From positions 62,001 through 126,000 of the forward strand of contig NZ_CP017481.1 of NCBI RefSeq assembly GCF_002307355.1: a stretch of DNA of 64,000 nucleotides. Direction: 5' to 3'. The DNA comes from Pectobacterium polaris. Its GTDB lineage: Bacteria > Pseudomonadota > Gammaproteobacteria > Enterobacterales > Enterobacteriaceae. Shown piece after piece: positions 1 to 9,637 of the stretch (position 1 is its first letter; the number at the start of each line of letters is the position of its first letter). Under the pieces are notes generated by a model, which made no database searches, was not told the DNA's origin, and saw nothing but the letters and a program-made list of their open reading frames with translations. Both the position numbers and the translations under genes were made by a program.

Positions 1-24
1 AAACATCCCTGAGGCAATCAAGGG

Positions 25-52
25 TTGTCTCAGAATCTGAGTATGGTAGGGT
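25..52 (+). promoter_or_regulatory. proU-type sigma70 promoter
   Basis: A -35 TTGTCT (25-30) and a -10 TAGGGT (47-52) are separated by 16 bp, about 70 bp upstream of proV. The hexamers and spacer closely resemble the osmotically induced proU promoter of E. coli as I remember it, including its unusual TAGGGT -10 element. Regulation by osmolarity and H-NS is inferred from that similarity. Confidence 0.7.
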
Positions 53-120
53 AGATTATGTTTAATCATTATCAGGGTTACGTTATAGAATTATAAACGA
101 CACAGGAAAACAATAATTTC

Positions 121-1323
121 ATGGCAATTAAACTTGAAGTAAAGAATCTTTATAAGATATTTGGCGAGCATCCTGACAGAGCATTTAAACTGATTGATAA
201 AGGCCTGAGCAAAGATCAGGTATTTGAAAAAACAGGGCTTACTGTCGGCGTGAAAGATGCCAGTCTGGCCATTGAAGAAGGCGAGATATTTGTCATCATG
301 GGATTATCCGGTTCCGGCAAATCAACCATGGTACGCCTTCTCAATCGTCTGATCGAACCCACTCGGGGTCAGGTGCTGATCGACGGTGAGGATATCTCCA
401 AGATATCCGATACCGCGCTGCGTGACGTACGCCGCAAAAAGATCAGTATGGTGTTCCAATCCTTTGCGCTGATGCCGCATCTGAATATCCTCAACAATAC
501 CGCGTTTGGTATGGAGCTGGCTGGCGTGCCGAAAGCGGAACGTGAGCAAAAAGCGCTGGATGCTTTGCAGCAGGTTGGCCTTGAAGCCTACGCTGCGTCT
601 TACCCAGATGAGCTGTCCGGCGGGATGCGGCAGCGTGTCGGTCTGGCACGTGCGTTAGCGAATGACCCCGATATCCTGCTGATGGATGAGGCGTTCTCCG
701 CGCTCGATCCGCTGATCCGTACTGAAATGCAGGATGAGTTAGTCAAACTCCAGTCTCGTCATCAACGCACTATCGTCTTTATCTCGCACGATCTGGATGA
801 AGCGATGCGCATCGGTGACCGGATTGCCATCATGCACGGCGGTGAAGTCATTCAGGTCGGTACACCCGATGAAATCCTGAATAACCCAGCCAATGACTAT
901 GTGCGCACCTTCTTCCGCGGTGTCGATATCAGCCACGTATTTAGTGCCAAAGATATCGCCCGCCGTCGCCCGGTCACCTTAATCCGTAAAACGCCCGGCG
1001 TGGGTCCACGCTCCGCGCTGAAAATCCTTCAGGATGAAGACCGTGATTACGGCTACGTGCTGGAAGGCGGAAAACGCTTCATTGGCGTCGTCTCGATTGA
1101 TTCACTGAAGCAGGCGCTGAAAGAACAGCAGCCGCTGGAACAGGCGTTACTGCCCGAACCTGCTCCTGTGCCCGCAGATATGTCACTCAACGAGCTGATT
1201 TCTCAGGTCGCACAGGCTCCCTGTGCCGTTCCTGTCATCGGCGAGAACCATGAGTACATTGGCATCATTTCCAAAGGAATGTTGCTTCAGGCACTGGATA
1301 AGGAAGGAGTGACCAATGAGTAA
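121..1323 (+). CDS. proV: Glycine betaine/proline betaine ABC transporter, ATP-binding protein ProV
   Basis: ATPase of the ProU importer, which takes up glycine betaine and proline betaine under osmotic stress; it works on the cytoplasmic face of the ProW channel. The 400-residue length matches E. coli ProV. Walker A is at G61-T69 (GLSGSGKST), the Q-loop near Q113, the ABC signature LSGGM at 165-169, Walker B with D189-E190, and the switch histidine at H223. The region after about 280 is the CBS-domain part that acts as an ionic-strength sensor in related OpuA-type transporters. The gene overlaps proW by 8 bp, indicating translational coupling, and follows a proU-type promoter. Confidence 0.97.
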   Translation: MAIKLEVKNLYKIFGEHPDRAFKLIDKGLSKDQVFEKTGLTVGVKDASLAIEEGEIFVIMGLSGSGKSTMVRLLNRLIEPTRGQVLIDGEDISKISDTALRDVRRKKISMVFQSFALMPHLNILNNTAFGMELAGVPKAEREQKALDALQQVGLEAYAASYPDELSGGMRQRVGLARALANDPDILLMDEAFSALDPLIRTEMQDELVKLQSRHQRTIVFISHDLDEAMRIGDRIAIMHGGEVIQVGTPDEILNNPANDYVRTFFRGVDISHVFSAKDIARRRPVTLIRKTPGVGPRSALKILQDEDRDYGYVLEGGKRFIGVVSIDSLKQALKEQQPLEQALLPEPAPVPADMSLNELISQVAQAPCAVPVIGENHEYIGIISKGMLLQALDKEGVTNE

Positions 1324-2584
1324 ATCAACATCAAATCCGTGGGACAACACCACGGCACAAAATCAGCCAGCCAATCAGGATGTAACCCCTGAACAGGCTA
1401 ATGGCGCACAGCAGAACGATCCGTGGGCAGCCAGCACGCAGAGCGCACCCGCAGATCACGCACCCGCACAGCATGGTACGACGCCTGACAGCGCAACGCA
1501 GAGCGATCCTTGGTCCACTGGCGCGCCCGCTCAGGATGCACCAGCTAACGGCAGCGATGCCTGGAGCACCGCACCAGCTCCCGATGGTTCCGCCGATGCC
1601 GCTCATCAGGCTGCACAATCCGGCAGTGACTGGTTAAACAGCGCCGCCCCTGCGACACCCGAGCATTTCAACCTGCTCGATCCGTTTAAAGACACGCTGA
1701 TCCCGCTGGACACTTGGGTCACTCACGGGATCGACTGGGTTGTGCTGCACTTCAGACCGGTCTTTCAGGGCGTTCGCGTCCCGGTCGACTTTATTCTGGG
1801 CGGCTTCCAGCAGTTCCTGCTGGGAATGCCCGCGCCGATCGCCATTCTGGTGTTCTCGCTGATTGCCTGGCAGATGTCCAGCTTAGGTATGGGTATCACG
1901 ACGCTGCTATCTCTGATCGCGATTGGTGCGATTGGTGCCTGGTCGCAGGCCATGATCACGTTAGCACTGGTGCTTACTGCTCTGTTCTTCTGCGTACTCA
2001 TCGGACTTCCCGTAGGGATCTGGCTGGCGCGTAGCGAACGGGCGGCGAAGTTTATCCGGCCGCTGTTAGATGCCATGCAGACCACACCCGCGTTCGTCTA
2101 TCTGGTGCCGATCGTCATGCTGTTCGGTATCGGTAACGTGCCGGGCGTCGTGGTGACAATAATCTTTGCCCTGCCGCCGATTATTCGCTTAACGATTCTG
2201 GGTATTCGTCAGGTGCCGGCCGATTTAATCGAAGCCGCCGAGTCATTCGGTGCCAGTCCGCGCCAGATGCTGTTTAAGGTTCAGCTCCCGCTTGCCATGC
2301 CGACCATCATGGCCGGTGTTAACCAAACGCTGATGCTAGCGCTGTCGATGGTGGTTATCGCCTCGATGATCGCCGTAGGCGGTCTGGGCCAGATGGTACT
2401 GCGCGGTATCGGCCGTCTGGATATGGGTCTGGCTGCCGTCGGCGGCGTCGGGATCGTTATTCTGGCGATTATTCTTGACCGCCTGACGCAGTCTCTGGGA
2501 CGCGATCGTCGCAGCAAAGGCAACAAAAGCTGGTACGCCAGCGGCCCGATTGGACTGTTGACCCGTCCTTTCATCAAGCAATAA
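1316..2584 (+). CDS. proW: Glycine betaine/proline betaine ABC transporter permease ProW
   Basis: Membrane channel of ProU. The hydrophobic core from about residue 160 to 400 is very close to E. coli ProW and carries the binding-protein-dependent permease loop near residues 295-315. The protein has 422 residues against about 354 in E. coli, and all the extra length is in the N-terminal hydrophilic tail (residues 1-115). That tail is rich in Ala, Gln, Pro and Asp and repeats a short motif: NPW at 7, DPW at 35 and 64, DAW at 81 and SDW at 104. E. coli has a shorter tail with fewer such motifs. The start lies inside the 3' end of proV. Confidence 0.96.
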   Translation: MSKSTSNPWDNTTAQNQPANQDVTPEQANGAQQNDPWAASTQSAPADHAPAQHGTTPDSATQSDPWSTGAPAQDAPANGSDAWSTAPAPDGSADAAHQAAQSGSDWLNSAAPATPEHFNLLDPFKDTLIPLDTWVTHGIDWVVLHFRPVFQGVRVPVDFILGGFQQFLLGMPAPIAILVFSLIAWQMSSLGMGITTLLSLIAIGAIGAWSQAMITLALVLTALFFCVLIGLPVGIWLARSERAAKFIRPLLDAMQTTPAFVYLVPIVMLFGIGNVPGVVVTIIFALPPIIRLTILGIRQVPADLIEAAESFGASPRQMLFKVQLPLAMPTIMAGVNQTLMLALSMVVIASMIAVGGLGQMVLRGIGRLDMGLAAVGGVGIVILAIILDRLTQSLGRDRRSKGNKSWYASGPIGLLTRPFIKQ

Positions 2585-2608
2585 CGCACGATAAAAACAG
2601 AGGGAATC

Positions 2609-3616
2609 ATGATGCGTAACACCAAACTTTGGGCCGCCGCCCTGACTACCGCCCTGTTGAGTACGCAGGTTTACGCCGCAGACACCGCGCAACCTGGTAA
2701 AGGCATTTCCGTTATTCCGGTGCAAAGCACCATCTCCGAGGAAACGTTCCAGACGCTGCTGGTCAGTCGCGCGTTGGAAAAGCTGGGCTATGACGTGCAG
2801 CCTCCGCGTGAAGTGGACTACAACGTGGCCTACACCTCAATTGCCTCCGGCGATGCGACGTTTATCGCTGTAAACTGGGATCCGCTACACGCCGATCAGT
2901 ACAAAGCCGCTGGCGGAGACGCGAAGTTCTACCGTCAAGGTGAATATGTCTCTGGTGCCGCGCAGGGTTATCTGATCGATAAGAAAACGGCTGATAAATA
3001 CAAAATCACCAATATTGCGCAGCTAAAAGATCCGAAAATCGCCAAGCTGTTTGATACCAATGGCGACGGCAAGGCCGATCTGACGGGCTGTACGCCGGGC
3101 TGGGGATGTGAAGCGGCGATTAATCATCACCTCCCTGCCTATGGCTTAACCAATACGGTAGAACATAATCAGGGTAACTATGCGGCGATGATTGCCGATA
3201 CCATCACCCGTTATAAAGAAGGTAAACCGATTCTGTACTACACATGGACGCCGTACTGGGTGAGTGATGTCCTGGTTCCAGGACGTGACGTCGTCTGGTT
3301 GCAGGTACCTTTCTCTTCTCAACCCGGTGAAATGAAAGATGTCAGCACCAAGCTGCCAAACGGTGCAGACTACGGCTTCCCCGTCAACACGATGAAGATT
3401 GCCGCGAATAAAGCGTGGGCCGAGAAAAACCCAGCAGCGGCGAAGCTGTTCGCTATCATGAAGCTGCCGATTGCTGATGTGAATGCGCAGAACCTGCGTA
3501 TGCACGAAGGTCAGGGTTCACAGAAGGATATCGAACGTCATGTTGATGGCTGGATCAAAGCCCACCAGCAGTTGTTTGACGGCTGGGTGAAAACCGCCGC
3601 TGATGCCGCGAAATAA
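2609..3616 (+). CDS. proX: Glycine betaine/proline betaine-binding periplasmic protein ProX
   Basis: Periplasmic receptor that delivers glycine betaine or proline betaine to ProVW. A Sec signal peptide spans about residues 1-23 (cleavage after VYA). The mature protein begins much like E. coli ProX (GKGI followed by [25 protein letters not shown]). Aromatic residues that form the betaine-binding box in this family are present, for example in VNWDPLH and TWTPYWV. The gene follows proW by 24 bp with an AGAGGG ribosome-binding site and is closed by a strong terminator, completing the proVWX operon. The second Met (2612) is an alternative start. Confidence 0.97.
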   Translation: MMRNTKLWAAALTTALLSTQVYAADTAQPGKGISVIPVQSTISEETFQTLLVSRALEKLGYDVQPPREVDYNVAYTSIASGDATFIAVNWDPLHADQYKAAGGDAKFYRQGEYVSGAAQGYLIDKKTADKYKITNIAQLKDPKIAKLFDTNGDGKADLTGCTPGWGCEAAINHHLPAYGLTNTVEHNQGNYAAMIADTITRYKEGKPILYYTWTPYWVSDVLVPGRDVVWLQVPFSSQPGEMKDVSTKLPNGADYGFPVNTMKIAANKAWAEKNPAAAKLFAIMKLPIADVNAQNLRMHEGQGSQKDIERHVDGWIKAHQQLFDGWVKTAADAAK

Positions 3617-3631
3617 TCACTGGTAGACGAA

Positions 3632-3658
3632 CGCCCCTTTCACAGAAAGGGGCGTTTT
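3632..3658 (+). terminator. Rho-independent terminator of proVWX
   Basis: A perfect 9-bp stem (cgccccttt / aaaggggcg) with a 5-nt loop is followed by TTTT, 15 bp past the proX stop. It also separates proX from the convergent gene ending at 3675. Confidence 0.85.
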
Positions 3659-3674
3659 CATTGATGGGTAATAA

Positions 3675-4835
3675 TTACGGCAGATTAACGATTTCGACCC
3701 AGTTCGCGCCTTTTCCGGTAGGATATTGCCCGACTCGCACTAAATCTCCGTTATCCTGATTGATGCGATACACCGACAGTGACGTCGATTTCTCACCGCT
3801 GGCGATCAGGAACTTCCCACTTGGATCGATCTGAATACCGCGCGGCTGCGTTTCCGTCGGGTAGCGCGTGATGTATTGCAGCTGTCCGGTTTTCGCTTCT
3901 ACCCGCAGCAGCGCAATCGTGCTTTTGGTACGTTCCGATACGTACAGGAATTTTCCATTTGGCGTCAGACGTAAATCGGCGCTCCAGATCTGCGGACGGC
4001 TGTCGGTGCTATTTTTATCCGGCGTAATCGTTCCCGCTCGCATTCCTGCATCGGCTGGCACGGTGTCCGTGTAGTCCAACAGCGTGAGCTGCCCTGTATT
4101 TTCATTCAGCGCCAAACGCGCAACTTTGCCAGACAGTTCATTGCTCACGTAGAGCGTTTTATTATCGGGTGATAACACCAGATGGCGCGGCCCGTTTCCT
4201 TTAGGCAGCTTAATTTCTGCCGGTTCATTTGGCGTCAGCGTGCCGGTTTTCGCATCAAACCGGAACTGTACGATTTGGTCGCTGCCCAGGTTGCTGGCAA
4301 AAACGAACTTATTTTTGCGATCGGCAATAATACTGTGTGCTTTCTCGCCTGTTGGCACCACGGTGACGACACTCGCGTTCACCTTACCGTCTTTATCAAT
4401 GCCATTAACCGCGACTTTATTACCACCGTACGAGGCGCTGAACAGCCACTTCCCCGTGCGGTCCGTCGAGATGTAGGCCATGCTGTCCGGCAATTCCGCT
4501 TTGCCTAACGGGCTCAGCACGCCGCTTTTAGGATCGATTTTATAGCTAACCGCCGAGTAAGGAATACCGCGCGTCGCGGCATAGAGGAAGGATTTATCGG
4601 GGCTAATGGCCATCGGCATCACTTTCGCGCCTGCGACTGCTTTCCCAATAGCGGTTAATTCGCCGCTTTGCGTGTTGAGTGTGTAGGCATCGATTGCGCC
4701 GTCAGTGGCAGCAGAGACGTAGACGGCCGTTACCGCCTGTGCGCCCATCGACCACAGCGCTGCTGCGGGCAGAAGTGCACATCCCATTAACACTGCAACG
4801 CTTTTTTTCTTAAATATCTGATAATGCTTAAGCAT
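3675..4835 (-). CDS. Secreted lactonase-family beta-propeller protein
   Basis: A 386-residue protein of the 7-bladed lactonase family that includes 6-phosphogluconolactonase Pgl. Repeated segments such as ISPDKSFLYAA, LSPDNKTLYVSNE, LTPNGKFLYVSE and IDPSGKFLIAS mark successive propeller blades. Unlike cytosolic Pgl of E. coli (about 331 residues), it starts with a positively charged stretch and a hydrophobic signal sequence (about residues 12-34, ending AQA), so it should be periplasmic. A periplasmic location argues against a pentose-phosphate role; the substrate is unknown. The start has a good AGGGGA ribosome-binding site. It is transcribed alone, divergently from the MFS gene at 4994. Confidence 0.8.
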   Translation of the reverse strand: MLKHYQIFKKKSVAVLMGCALLPAAALWSMGAQAVTAVYVSAATDGAIDAYTLNTQSGELTAIGKAVAGAKVMPMAISPDKSFLYAATRGIPYSAVSYKIDPKSGVLSPLGKAELPDSMAYISTDRTGKWLFSASYGGNKVAVNGIDKDGKVNASVVTVVPTGEKAHSIIADRKNKFVFASNLGSDQIVQFRFDAKTGTLTPNEPAEIKLPKGNGPRHLVLSPDNKTLYVSNELSGKVARLALNENTGQLTLLDYTDTVPADAGMRAGTITPDKNSTDSRPQIWSADLRLTPNGKFLYVSERTKSTIALLRVEAKTGQLQYITRYPTETQPRGIQIDPSGKFLIASGEKSTSLSVYRINQDNGDLVRVGQYPTGKGANWVEIVNLP

Positions 4836-4993
4836 AATGTCCCCTGTCGATAATGTTATGACGCTGGCGATAAGCTAAATCAATATCATTCAAAACAAAA
4901 CAAACTTAAGAAGCGTAAAGATATTCTGGTATCTCATTAGGCTCTGCCGGATACTATACCTTCTGCTTTTAACATCATATTAACGTTCACACT

Positions 4994-6214
4994 ATGTCTC
5001 TTCAGCAACAATCTGTATCACCCCAACCGCAACAAGGGCTTAGCCTGTCTTTGACCCTGATTATGTCTGTCGCGACTGGTCTTGCCGTCGCCAGTAACTA
5101 TTATGCCCAGCCGCTGCTGGAGACCATTGCCAGAGTCTTTGCGCTTTCCGTTAATCAGGCGGGGTTCATTGTCACCGCAGCGCAGCTGGGTTATGCCGTC
5201 GGTCTGCTGTTTTTGGTGCCGCTAGGGGACATGTTTGAACGCCGGACGCTGATTGTCGGCATGACGCTACTCGCCGCAGGCGGGATGCTGATCACCGCCT
5301 CTGCGCCCACACTCTGGATCATGATTGCGGGTACGGCGTTAACCGGGCTGTTCTCCGTTGTCGCGCAGTTGCTGGTGCCTCTGGCCGCCACGCTGGCGAC
5401 GCCGGAAACGCGCGGTAAAGTCGTCGGAACGATTATGAGTGGCCTGCTGCTGGGAATTCTGCTGGCGCGTACCGTCGCGGGTGCACTGGCTTCACTCGGT
5501 GACTGGCGCACTGTGTACTGGGTTGCCAGCACGCTGATGGTCATCATGGCGCTGATTCTGTGGCGAGCATTGCCGCGGATTCCTCAGCAAAACACGCTGA
5601 ACTATCCGCAGTTGCTCGTCTCAATCTTCCGCCTGTTCTCCACCACCCCGCTTCTGCGCACGCGGGCCATCCTCGGCTGTCTGTCCTTTGCCAATTTCAG
5701 CATTCTGTGGACGTCAATGGCCTTCCTGCTGGCCTCGCCGCCCTACGGTTACTCCGAAGGCGTTATCGGCCTGTTCGGGTTGGTTGGTGCGGCCGGAGCC
5801 TTAGCGGCATCACGTGCTGGGCGTTTAGTCGATCAGGGCAAAGCCAAGCCGACCACCAGCGTGGGGATTATCCTGCTTTTGCTGTCGTGGGGCTTTATCG
5901 CGCTCGGAATTCACTCCGTGGCGGCGCTGCTCATTGGTATCATCGTGCTGGATCTGGCAGTTCAGGGCGTACACGTAACCAATCAGAGCGTGATCTACCG
6001 TATGATGCCTGAAGCACGTAATCGCCTGACATCAGGCTACATGACCAGCTATTTTATTGGCGGCGCGCTAGGCTCGCTCCTTTCAGCATCAGCTTACCAG
6101 CAGTGGGGCTGGCTCGGCGTCTGTGCCGCAGGCGGCATTATCAGTCTGTTGAACCTGCTGGTGTGGTGGCGAAGCCATCATCACGAAACGCAGGAAGCGA
6201 TGGCGGCGCTATAG
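4994..6214 (+). CDS. MFS transporter, YgaY-like
   Basis: A 406-residue major facilitator with about 12 hydrophobic segments and the family loop motif between helices 2 and 3 (PLGDMFERR near residue 76). It resembles drug/proton antiporters of the DHA1 type; the substrate cannot be read from sequence. By position, between proX and ygaZ, it corresponds to E. coli ygaY, which is a broken pseudogene in K-12, whereas this copy is open throughout. It is divergent from the lactonase gene across 158 bp. The ribosome-binding site is weak, so the exact start is not firm. Confidence 0.8.
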   Translation: MSLQQQSVSPQPQQGLSLSLTLIMSVATGLAVASNYYAQPLLETIARVFALSVNQAGFIVTAAQLGYAVGLLFLVPLGDMFERRTLIVGMTLLAAGGMLITASAPTLWIMIAGTALTGLFSVVAQLLVPLAATLATPETRGKVVGTIMSGLLLGILLARTVAGALASLGDWRTVYWVASTLMVIMALILWRALPRIPQQNTLNYPQLLVSIFRLFSTTPLLRTRAILGCLSFANFSILWTSMAFLLASPPYGYSEGVIGLFGLVGAAGALAASRAGRLVDQGKAKPTTSVGIILLLLSWGFIALGIHSVAALLIGIIVLDLAVQGVHVTNQSVIYRMMPEARNRLTSGYMTSYFIGGALGSLLSASAYQQWGWLGVCAAGGIISLLNLLVWWRSHHHETQEAMAAL

Positions 6215-6409
6215 TGCCCTCATAGACCTTCGCCTTTGCAACACACTCGCTTGAGACTGTCTTATTTGAGACAGTTTCTCGCGAGAAAATTACACCCGAT
6301 ACCATTTCGTCAAAAACCATCACGCCAGTTACGCAATAACGTGAAATTCCGGTGACGCTTTGCTAGTGTTACCGGTTAATTTCCTTTAAGAACAAAACAT
6401 ATCAAGCCA

Positions 6410-7140
6410 GTGAAGACATTAACCCCATCTGCACCGACAAAATCTGCATCTTTTAGCGAAGGCGTATTTGACAGTCTGCCGATTGTTATCGGCTACATGC
6501 CCGTGGCATTCGCGTTTGGCATGAATGCCGTCAAACTAGGATTTACCCCGCTGGAAGGCATTTTCCTTTCTTGCATCATTTACGCTGGGGCCAGCCAGTT
6601 CGTCATCACCGCCCTGCTCAGCGCAGGCATGTCCATCTGGGTAGCGGCGTTGACCGTCATGGCGATGGATATCCGCCATGTGCTGTATGGGCCGGCGTTA
6701 CGGCATCGCATTGCACAACGGCTACCGACCCGAAAAACCGCGCTGTGGGCGTTCGGTCTGACGGACGAAGTCTTTGCCGCAGCCGCCACCCGACTGGCGA
6801 AAGATAACCGTCGCTGGTCAGAAGACTGGATGATGGGTGTGTCACTGCTCGCTTGGCTTTCATGGGTGCTCGGCACGGTGATCGGAGCCGTGTTCGGTAA
6901 CGGCCCGCTGAATGATTACCCTGCTGTAGAAGCGGCGCTGTCTTTCATGCTGCCCGCACTGTTCCTGAGCTTTTTACTCGCGTCCTTCAGGCGGAAACAG
7001 AGTCTGGTCGTCGCCTGCGCACTCGGGGCGCGCTGCTCGGTCTGCTGCTTTCCTCCATCCCAGCCGCAATACTATTCGGCATTCTCAGCGGCTGTCTGGC
7101 TTCGCTGGTTAATCCTGCCACACCACAGGTGAACGCATGA
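6410..7140 (+). pseudogene. ygaZ: ygaZ, branched-chain amino acid exporter large subunit (AzlC family), one-base frameshift
   Basis: YgaZ pairs with YgaH to export L-valine (and methionine) in E. coli. From a GTG start the frame follows YgaZ closely for about 205 residues (DSLPIVIGYMPVAFAFG, IIYAGASQFVITALLSAG, DIRHVLYGP). After LVVACALGA it turns into cysteine- and arginine-rich nonsense and stops at 7132. The remaining expected C-terminus (ALLGLLLSSIPAAILFGI, then GCLASLV) is in another frame from 7030 and ends at 7140. Restoring one base near the GGGG at 7025-7028 gives 243 residues (E. coli about 245) and the usual ATGA overlap with ygaH. This is either a real lesion or a sequencing error. 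Confidence 0.85.
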
Positions 7141-7466
7141 GCACAGAAGTCATTCTTATCGGGCTGATTGTCGGGCTGGTGAACTACCTCTTCCGCTATC
7201 TGCCGCTACGGTTGAGCGCCTCACGCGCTTCCGGTTCGCTGCAACGCGGCAAAAAAGCGCTGTTGCTTGATAGCATCGGCATTGCTTCCATCTGTGCGCT
7301 GCTGATTGTTTCCAGCGTGCCGGATATTCTCGCGCATCACGAAAAGCTGCTGCCAACGCTGGTAGGCTTTATTACGCTGACCGCCTGTTTTTATAAAACC
7401 CGCAGTATCGTCTTATCGACGTTACTGGGCGCACTCTGCTACGGCGTTGCCTTTAAACTGCTTTGA
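7137..7466 (+). CDS. ygaH: Branched-chain amino acid exporter small subunit YgaH (AzlD family)
   Basis: Small 109-residue membrane protein of the AzlD family, partner of YgaZ in L-valine export. Four hydrophobic segments are visible (about residues 4-20, 40-62, 68-86 and 90-107). Its ATG overlaps the restored ygaZ stop (ATGA), which implies translational coupling. With the frameshift upstream, ribosomes terminating early at 7132 would still stop within 5 bp of this start, so YgaH may be made even if YgaZ is damaged. It lies immediately upstream of emrR, as in E. coli. Confidence 0.92.
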   Translation: MSTEVILIGLIVGLVNYLFRYLPLRLSASRASGSLQRGKKALLLDSIGIASICALLIVSSVPDILAHHEKLLPTLVGFITLTACFYKTRSIVLSTLLGALCYGVAFKLL

Positions 7467-7655
7467 TTTCGCAGTGTAAATTATCAGTTAACATTTTGAT
7501 TTAAATAAAGTAAGTGGTGAATAAACTTCATTTTCAGAGATTCCCCGCTTACTTTCTGTCACAGAAATAAGCACAATTTCCCACCTTAATGCCGTTTACC
7601 CAGTTAGTAACATTAGTTACTATGCACACCGTGATTAATGAGGTTTATATAAAAA

Positions 7656-8171
7656 ATGGACAGTTCATTCACTCCTATAGAACAAATGCTCGACCTGCGT
7701 GCTTCACGTAAGCCCGATTTCCCACGTCAGGAAGTGCTATTGCTGCGTTTATTCATGCACGTACAGGGCAAAATCCTGGAACACAGAAACCGAATGCTGA
7801 AAGAACAGGGCATCAATGAAACCCTCTTCATGGCATTGCTGACGCTGGAATCTCAAGAGTCTTATAGCATTCAGCCTTCTGAACTCAGTGCCGCACTGGG
7901 ATCGTCACGCACCAATGCGACACGCATTGCCGACGATCTGGAGAAAAGAGGCTGGATTGAACGACGTGAGAGCAGTAGCGACAGACGCTGCCTGCATCTG
8001 CATCTGACGGAAGAAGGCAAAGCATTTCTTGGTCAACTGATTCCACCGCAGCACCATAGCCTCCATGTGCTTTGCTCCGTGCTTGAATCTGGTGAGCAAA
8101 AGCAGCTCGAAAGCCTGATGAGAAAGATGCTAGTCCGACTGGATGAGATGGACGAGTCAGTCAACGAATAA
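7656..8171 (+). CDS. emrR: MarR-family repressor EmrR (MprA)
   Basis: A 171-residue winged-helix repressor of the emrRAB multidrug efflux operon; in E. coli it is released by hydrophobic ligands such as uncouplers and salicylate. The MarR fold is evident: helices around [25 protein letters not shown] (residues 29-53), recognition helix around [19 protein letters not shown] (82-100) and the wing [20 protein letters not shown] (101-120). It is first in the operon, 273 bp before emrA. That gap is longer than in E. coli and contains hairpins. Confidence 0.95.
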   Translation: MDSSFTPIEQMLDLRASRKPDFPRQEVLLLRLFMHVQGKILEHRNRMLKEQGINETLFMALLTLESQESYSIQPSELSAALGSSRTNATRIADDLEKRGWIERRESSSDRRCLHLHLTEEGKAFLGQLIPPQHHSLHVLCSVLESGEQKQLESLMRKMLVRLDEMDESVNE

Positions 8172-8444
8172 CAGAAAAAACAACAACAAAAAACAATAGT
8201 CAGCACCTTTCCACCCGGAATGACCCGATGCTTATGTATCGGGCGGAGGCGTTTTGCTGCAAAAAATAGGCATAACCTCTTCGCAACCGCGATATGCGGC
8301 TTAGCAAAACGGCAATCTCACGCTCCGGGCGGGCGACCTTAAGCCCCCGGGCCGCATAGCAAAATGAATTCATTGCGACTATCGCCAGACTGCTCTGTCT
8401 GGTGCGATAGCCGATACAAAGAAAATAAAAAGAGAGAGAACAGC
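8172..8444 (+). other. emrR-emrA leader region with hairpins
   Basis: No convincing coding sequence. Two inverted repeats stand out: one around 8226-8246 (cccgat / atcggg) and a longer one at 8379-8410, where ctatcgc-cagac pairs with gtctg-gtgcgatag around a 6-nt loop. The second ends about 35 nt before the emrA start codon. Between them lie GC-rich stretches (cgggcggaggcg, gctccgggcggg, gcccccgggcc). Neither hairpin has a downstream U-run, so they are not classical terminators. A role in emrA translation or mRNA processing is only a possibility. Confidence 0.4.
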
Positions 8445-9620
8445 ATGAGTGAAAGTGTGGAAAATCAGGTGCCGCAGACGCCACAGAAAAACAAAAAACA
8501 GCAGCGCAAACGCGTGTTATCACTGCTGACGTTTATTTTCGTCGTGCTGGGCTGTGCCTGGCTGGTTTACTGGTTCCTGGTGCTCAGACACCACCAAAGC
8601 ACCGACGACGCCTACGTCGCAGGCAATCAGATTCAGATCATGGCGCAGGTCAGCGGCAGCGTCACCCATGTTAACGTCGACAATACCGATTTTGTTAAGC
8701 AGGGACAGGTGCTGGTGGAGTTAGATCCGACCGATGCCCTGCAAGCGTTTGAGCGTGCGAAAACCGGGCTGGCCAACAGCGTCCGCCAGACGCACCAGTT
8801 GATCATCAACAGTAAGCAGTATCAGGCCAATATTGAGCTGCGCCAGACCGAGCTGAACAAGGCACAAAGTGACTTGAGCCGCCGGGAAGCACTCGGCAGC
8901 GCCAATGCTATCGGGCGTGAAGAAGTGCAGCATGCTCGTGATGCCGTCGCGACCGCCAAAGCCGCGCTGGAAGTCGCCAGACAGCAATATCAGGCGAATC
9001 AGGCAATGATTCTGGATACGCCGCTTGAGAAGCAACCCGCCATACAGCAAGCCTCCGTAGAAATGCGCGATGCCTGGCTGGCACTACAGCGCACCAAAAT
9101 CGTCAGCCCGATTGACGGCTATGTCTCACGCCGCAGCGTGCAGATTGGCGCGCGTATCTCTTCGACGTCAGCACTGATGGCCGTCGTTCCGGCCAATCAT
9201 CTGTGGGTCGATGCAAACTTCAAAGAAACACAGTTAGCCAATATGCGTATCGGCCAACCGGCTACCGTGATCGCGGATATCTACGGTGACGATGTTGTAT
9301 ATCAGGGAAAAGTAGTCGGCCTCGATATGGGTACCGGTAGCGCGTTCTCTCTGCTGCCTGCTCAGAACGCCACCGGCAACTGGATCAAGGTTGTACAGCG
9401 CCTGCCCGTGCGTATTGAGATCGATCCGAAGCAGGTCGCCGAACATCCGTTGCGTATCGGTCTGTCCGCACTGGTTAATGTTGATACCGCCAATACAGAA
9501 GGTAGTGCGTTAGCAGAAACCTCACGCACCACGCCGGCCTACCAAAGTGATGCTCTGACGTTGGATCTCACACCTGTTAATCAGGAAATCAGCGCCATTA
9601 TTCAGGCGAACGCCGGTTAA
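8445..9620 (+). CDS. emrA: Multidrug efflux membrane fusion protein EmrA
   Basis: Periplasmic adaptor that links the EmrB pump to the outer-membrane TolC channel for export of uncouplers and hydrophobic antibiotics. A 391-residue product results from ATG 8445, which follows a purine-rich AGAGAGA ribosome-binding region; a longer frame from 8364 would begin inside the leader hairpin and is less likely. A cytosolic lysine-rich tail (about 1-23), one membrane helix (about 24-46), the biotinyl-lipoyl-like half motif STDDAYVAGNQIQIMAQVSG, a long alpha-helical hairpin (about 105-205) and a beta-barrel region follow. Its length matches E. coli EmrA (390). Confidence 0.96.
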   Translation: MSESVENQVPQTPQKNKKQQRKRVLSLLTFIFVVLGCAWLVYWFLVLRHHQSTDDAYVAGNQIQIMAQVSGSVTHVNVDNTDFVKQGQVLVELDPTDALQAFERAKTGLANSVRQTHQLIINSKQYQANIELRQTELNKAQSDLSRREALGSANAIGREEVQHARDAVATAKAALEVARQQYQANQAMILDTPLEKQPAIQQASVEMRDAWLALQRTKIVSPIDGYVSRRSVQIGARISSTSALMAVVPANHLWVDANFKETQLANMRIGQPATVIADIYGDDVVYQGKVVGLDMGTGSAFSLLPAQNATGNWIKVVQRLPVRIEIDPKQVAEHPLRIGLSALVNVDTANTEGSALAETSRTTPAYQSDALTLDLTPVNQEISAIIQANAG

Positions 9621-9637
9621 TCGGGCAGGAGAGAAAC

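Noticed and set aside
6245..6275. Inverted repeat (actgtc / gacagt) after the MFS gene as a terminator
   Set aside because: The stem is only six base pairs with an 8-nt loop and is not followed by a U-run.
8364..8444. Longer N-terminus for EmrA from the upstream ATG at 8364
   Set aside because: The added residues have no counterpart in EmrA and the ATG at 8445 gives the standard length with a better ribosome-binding site.
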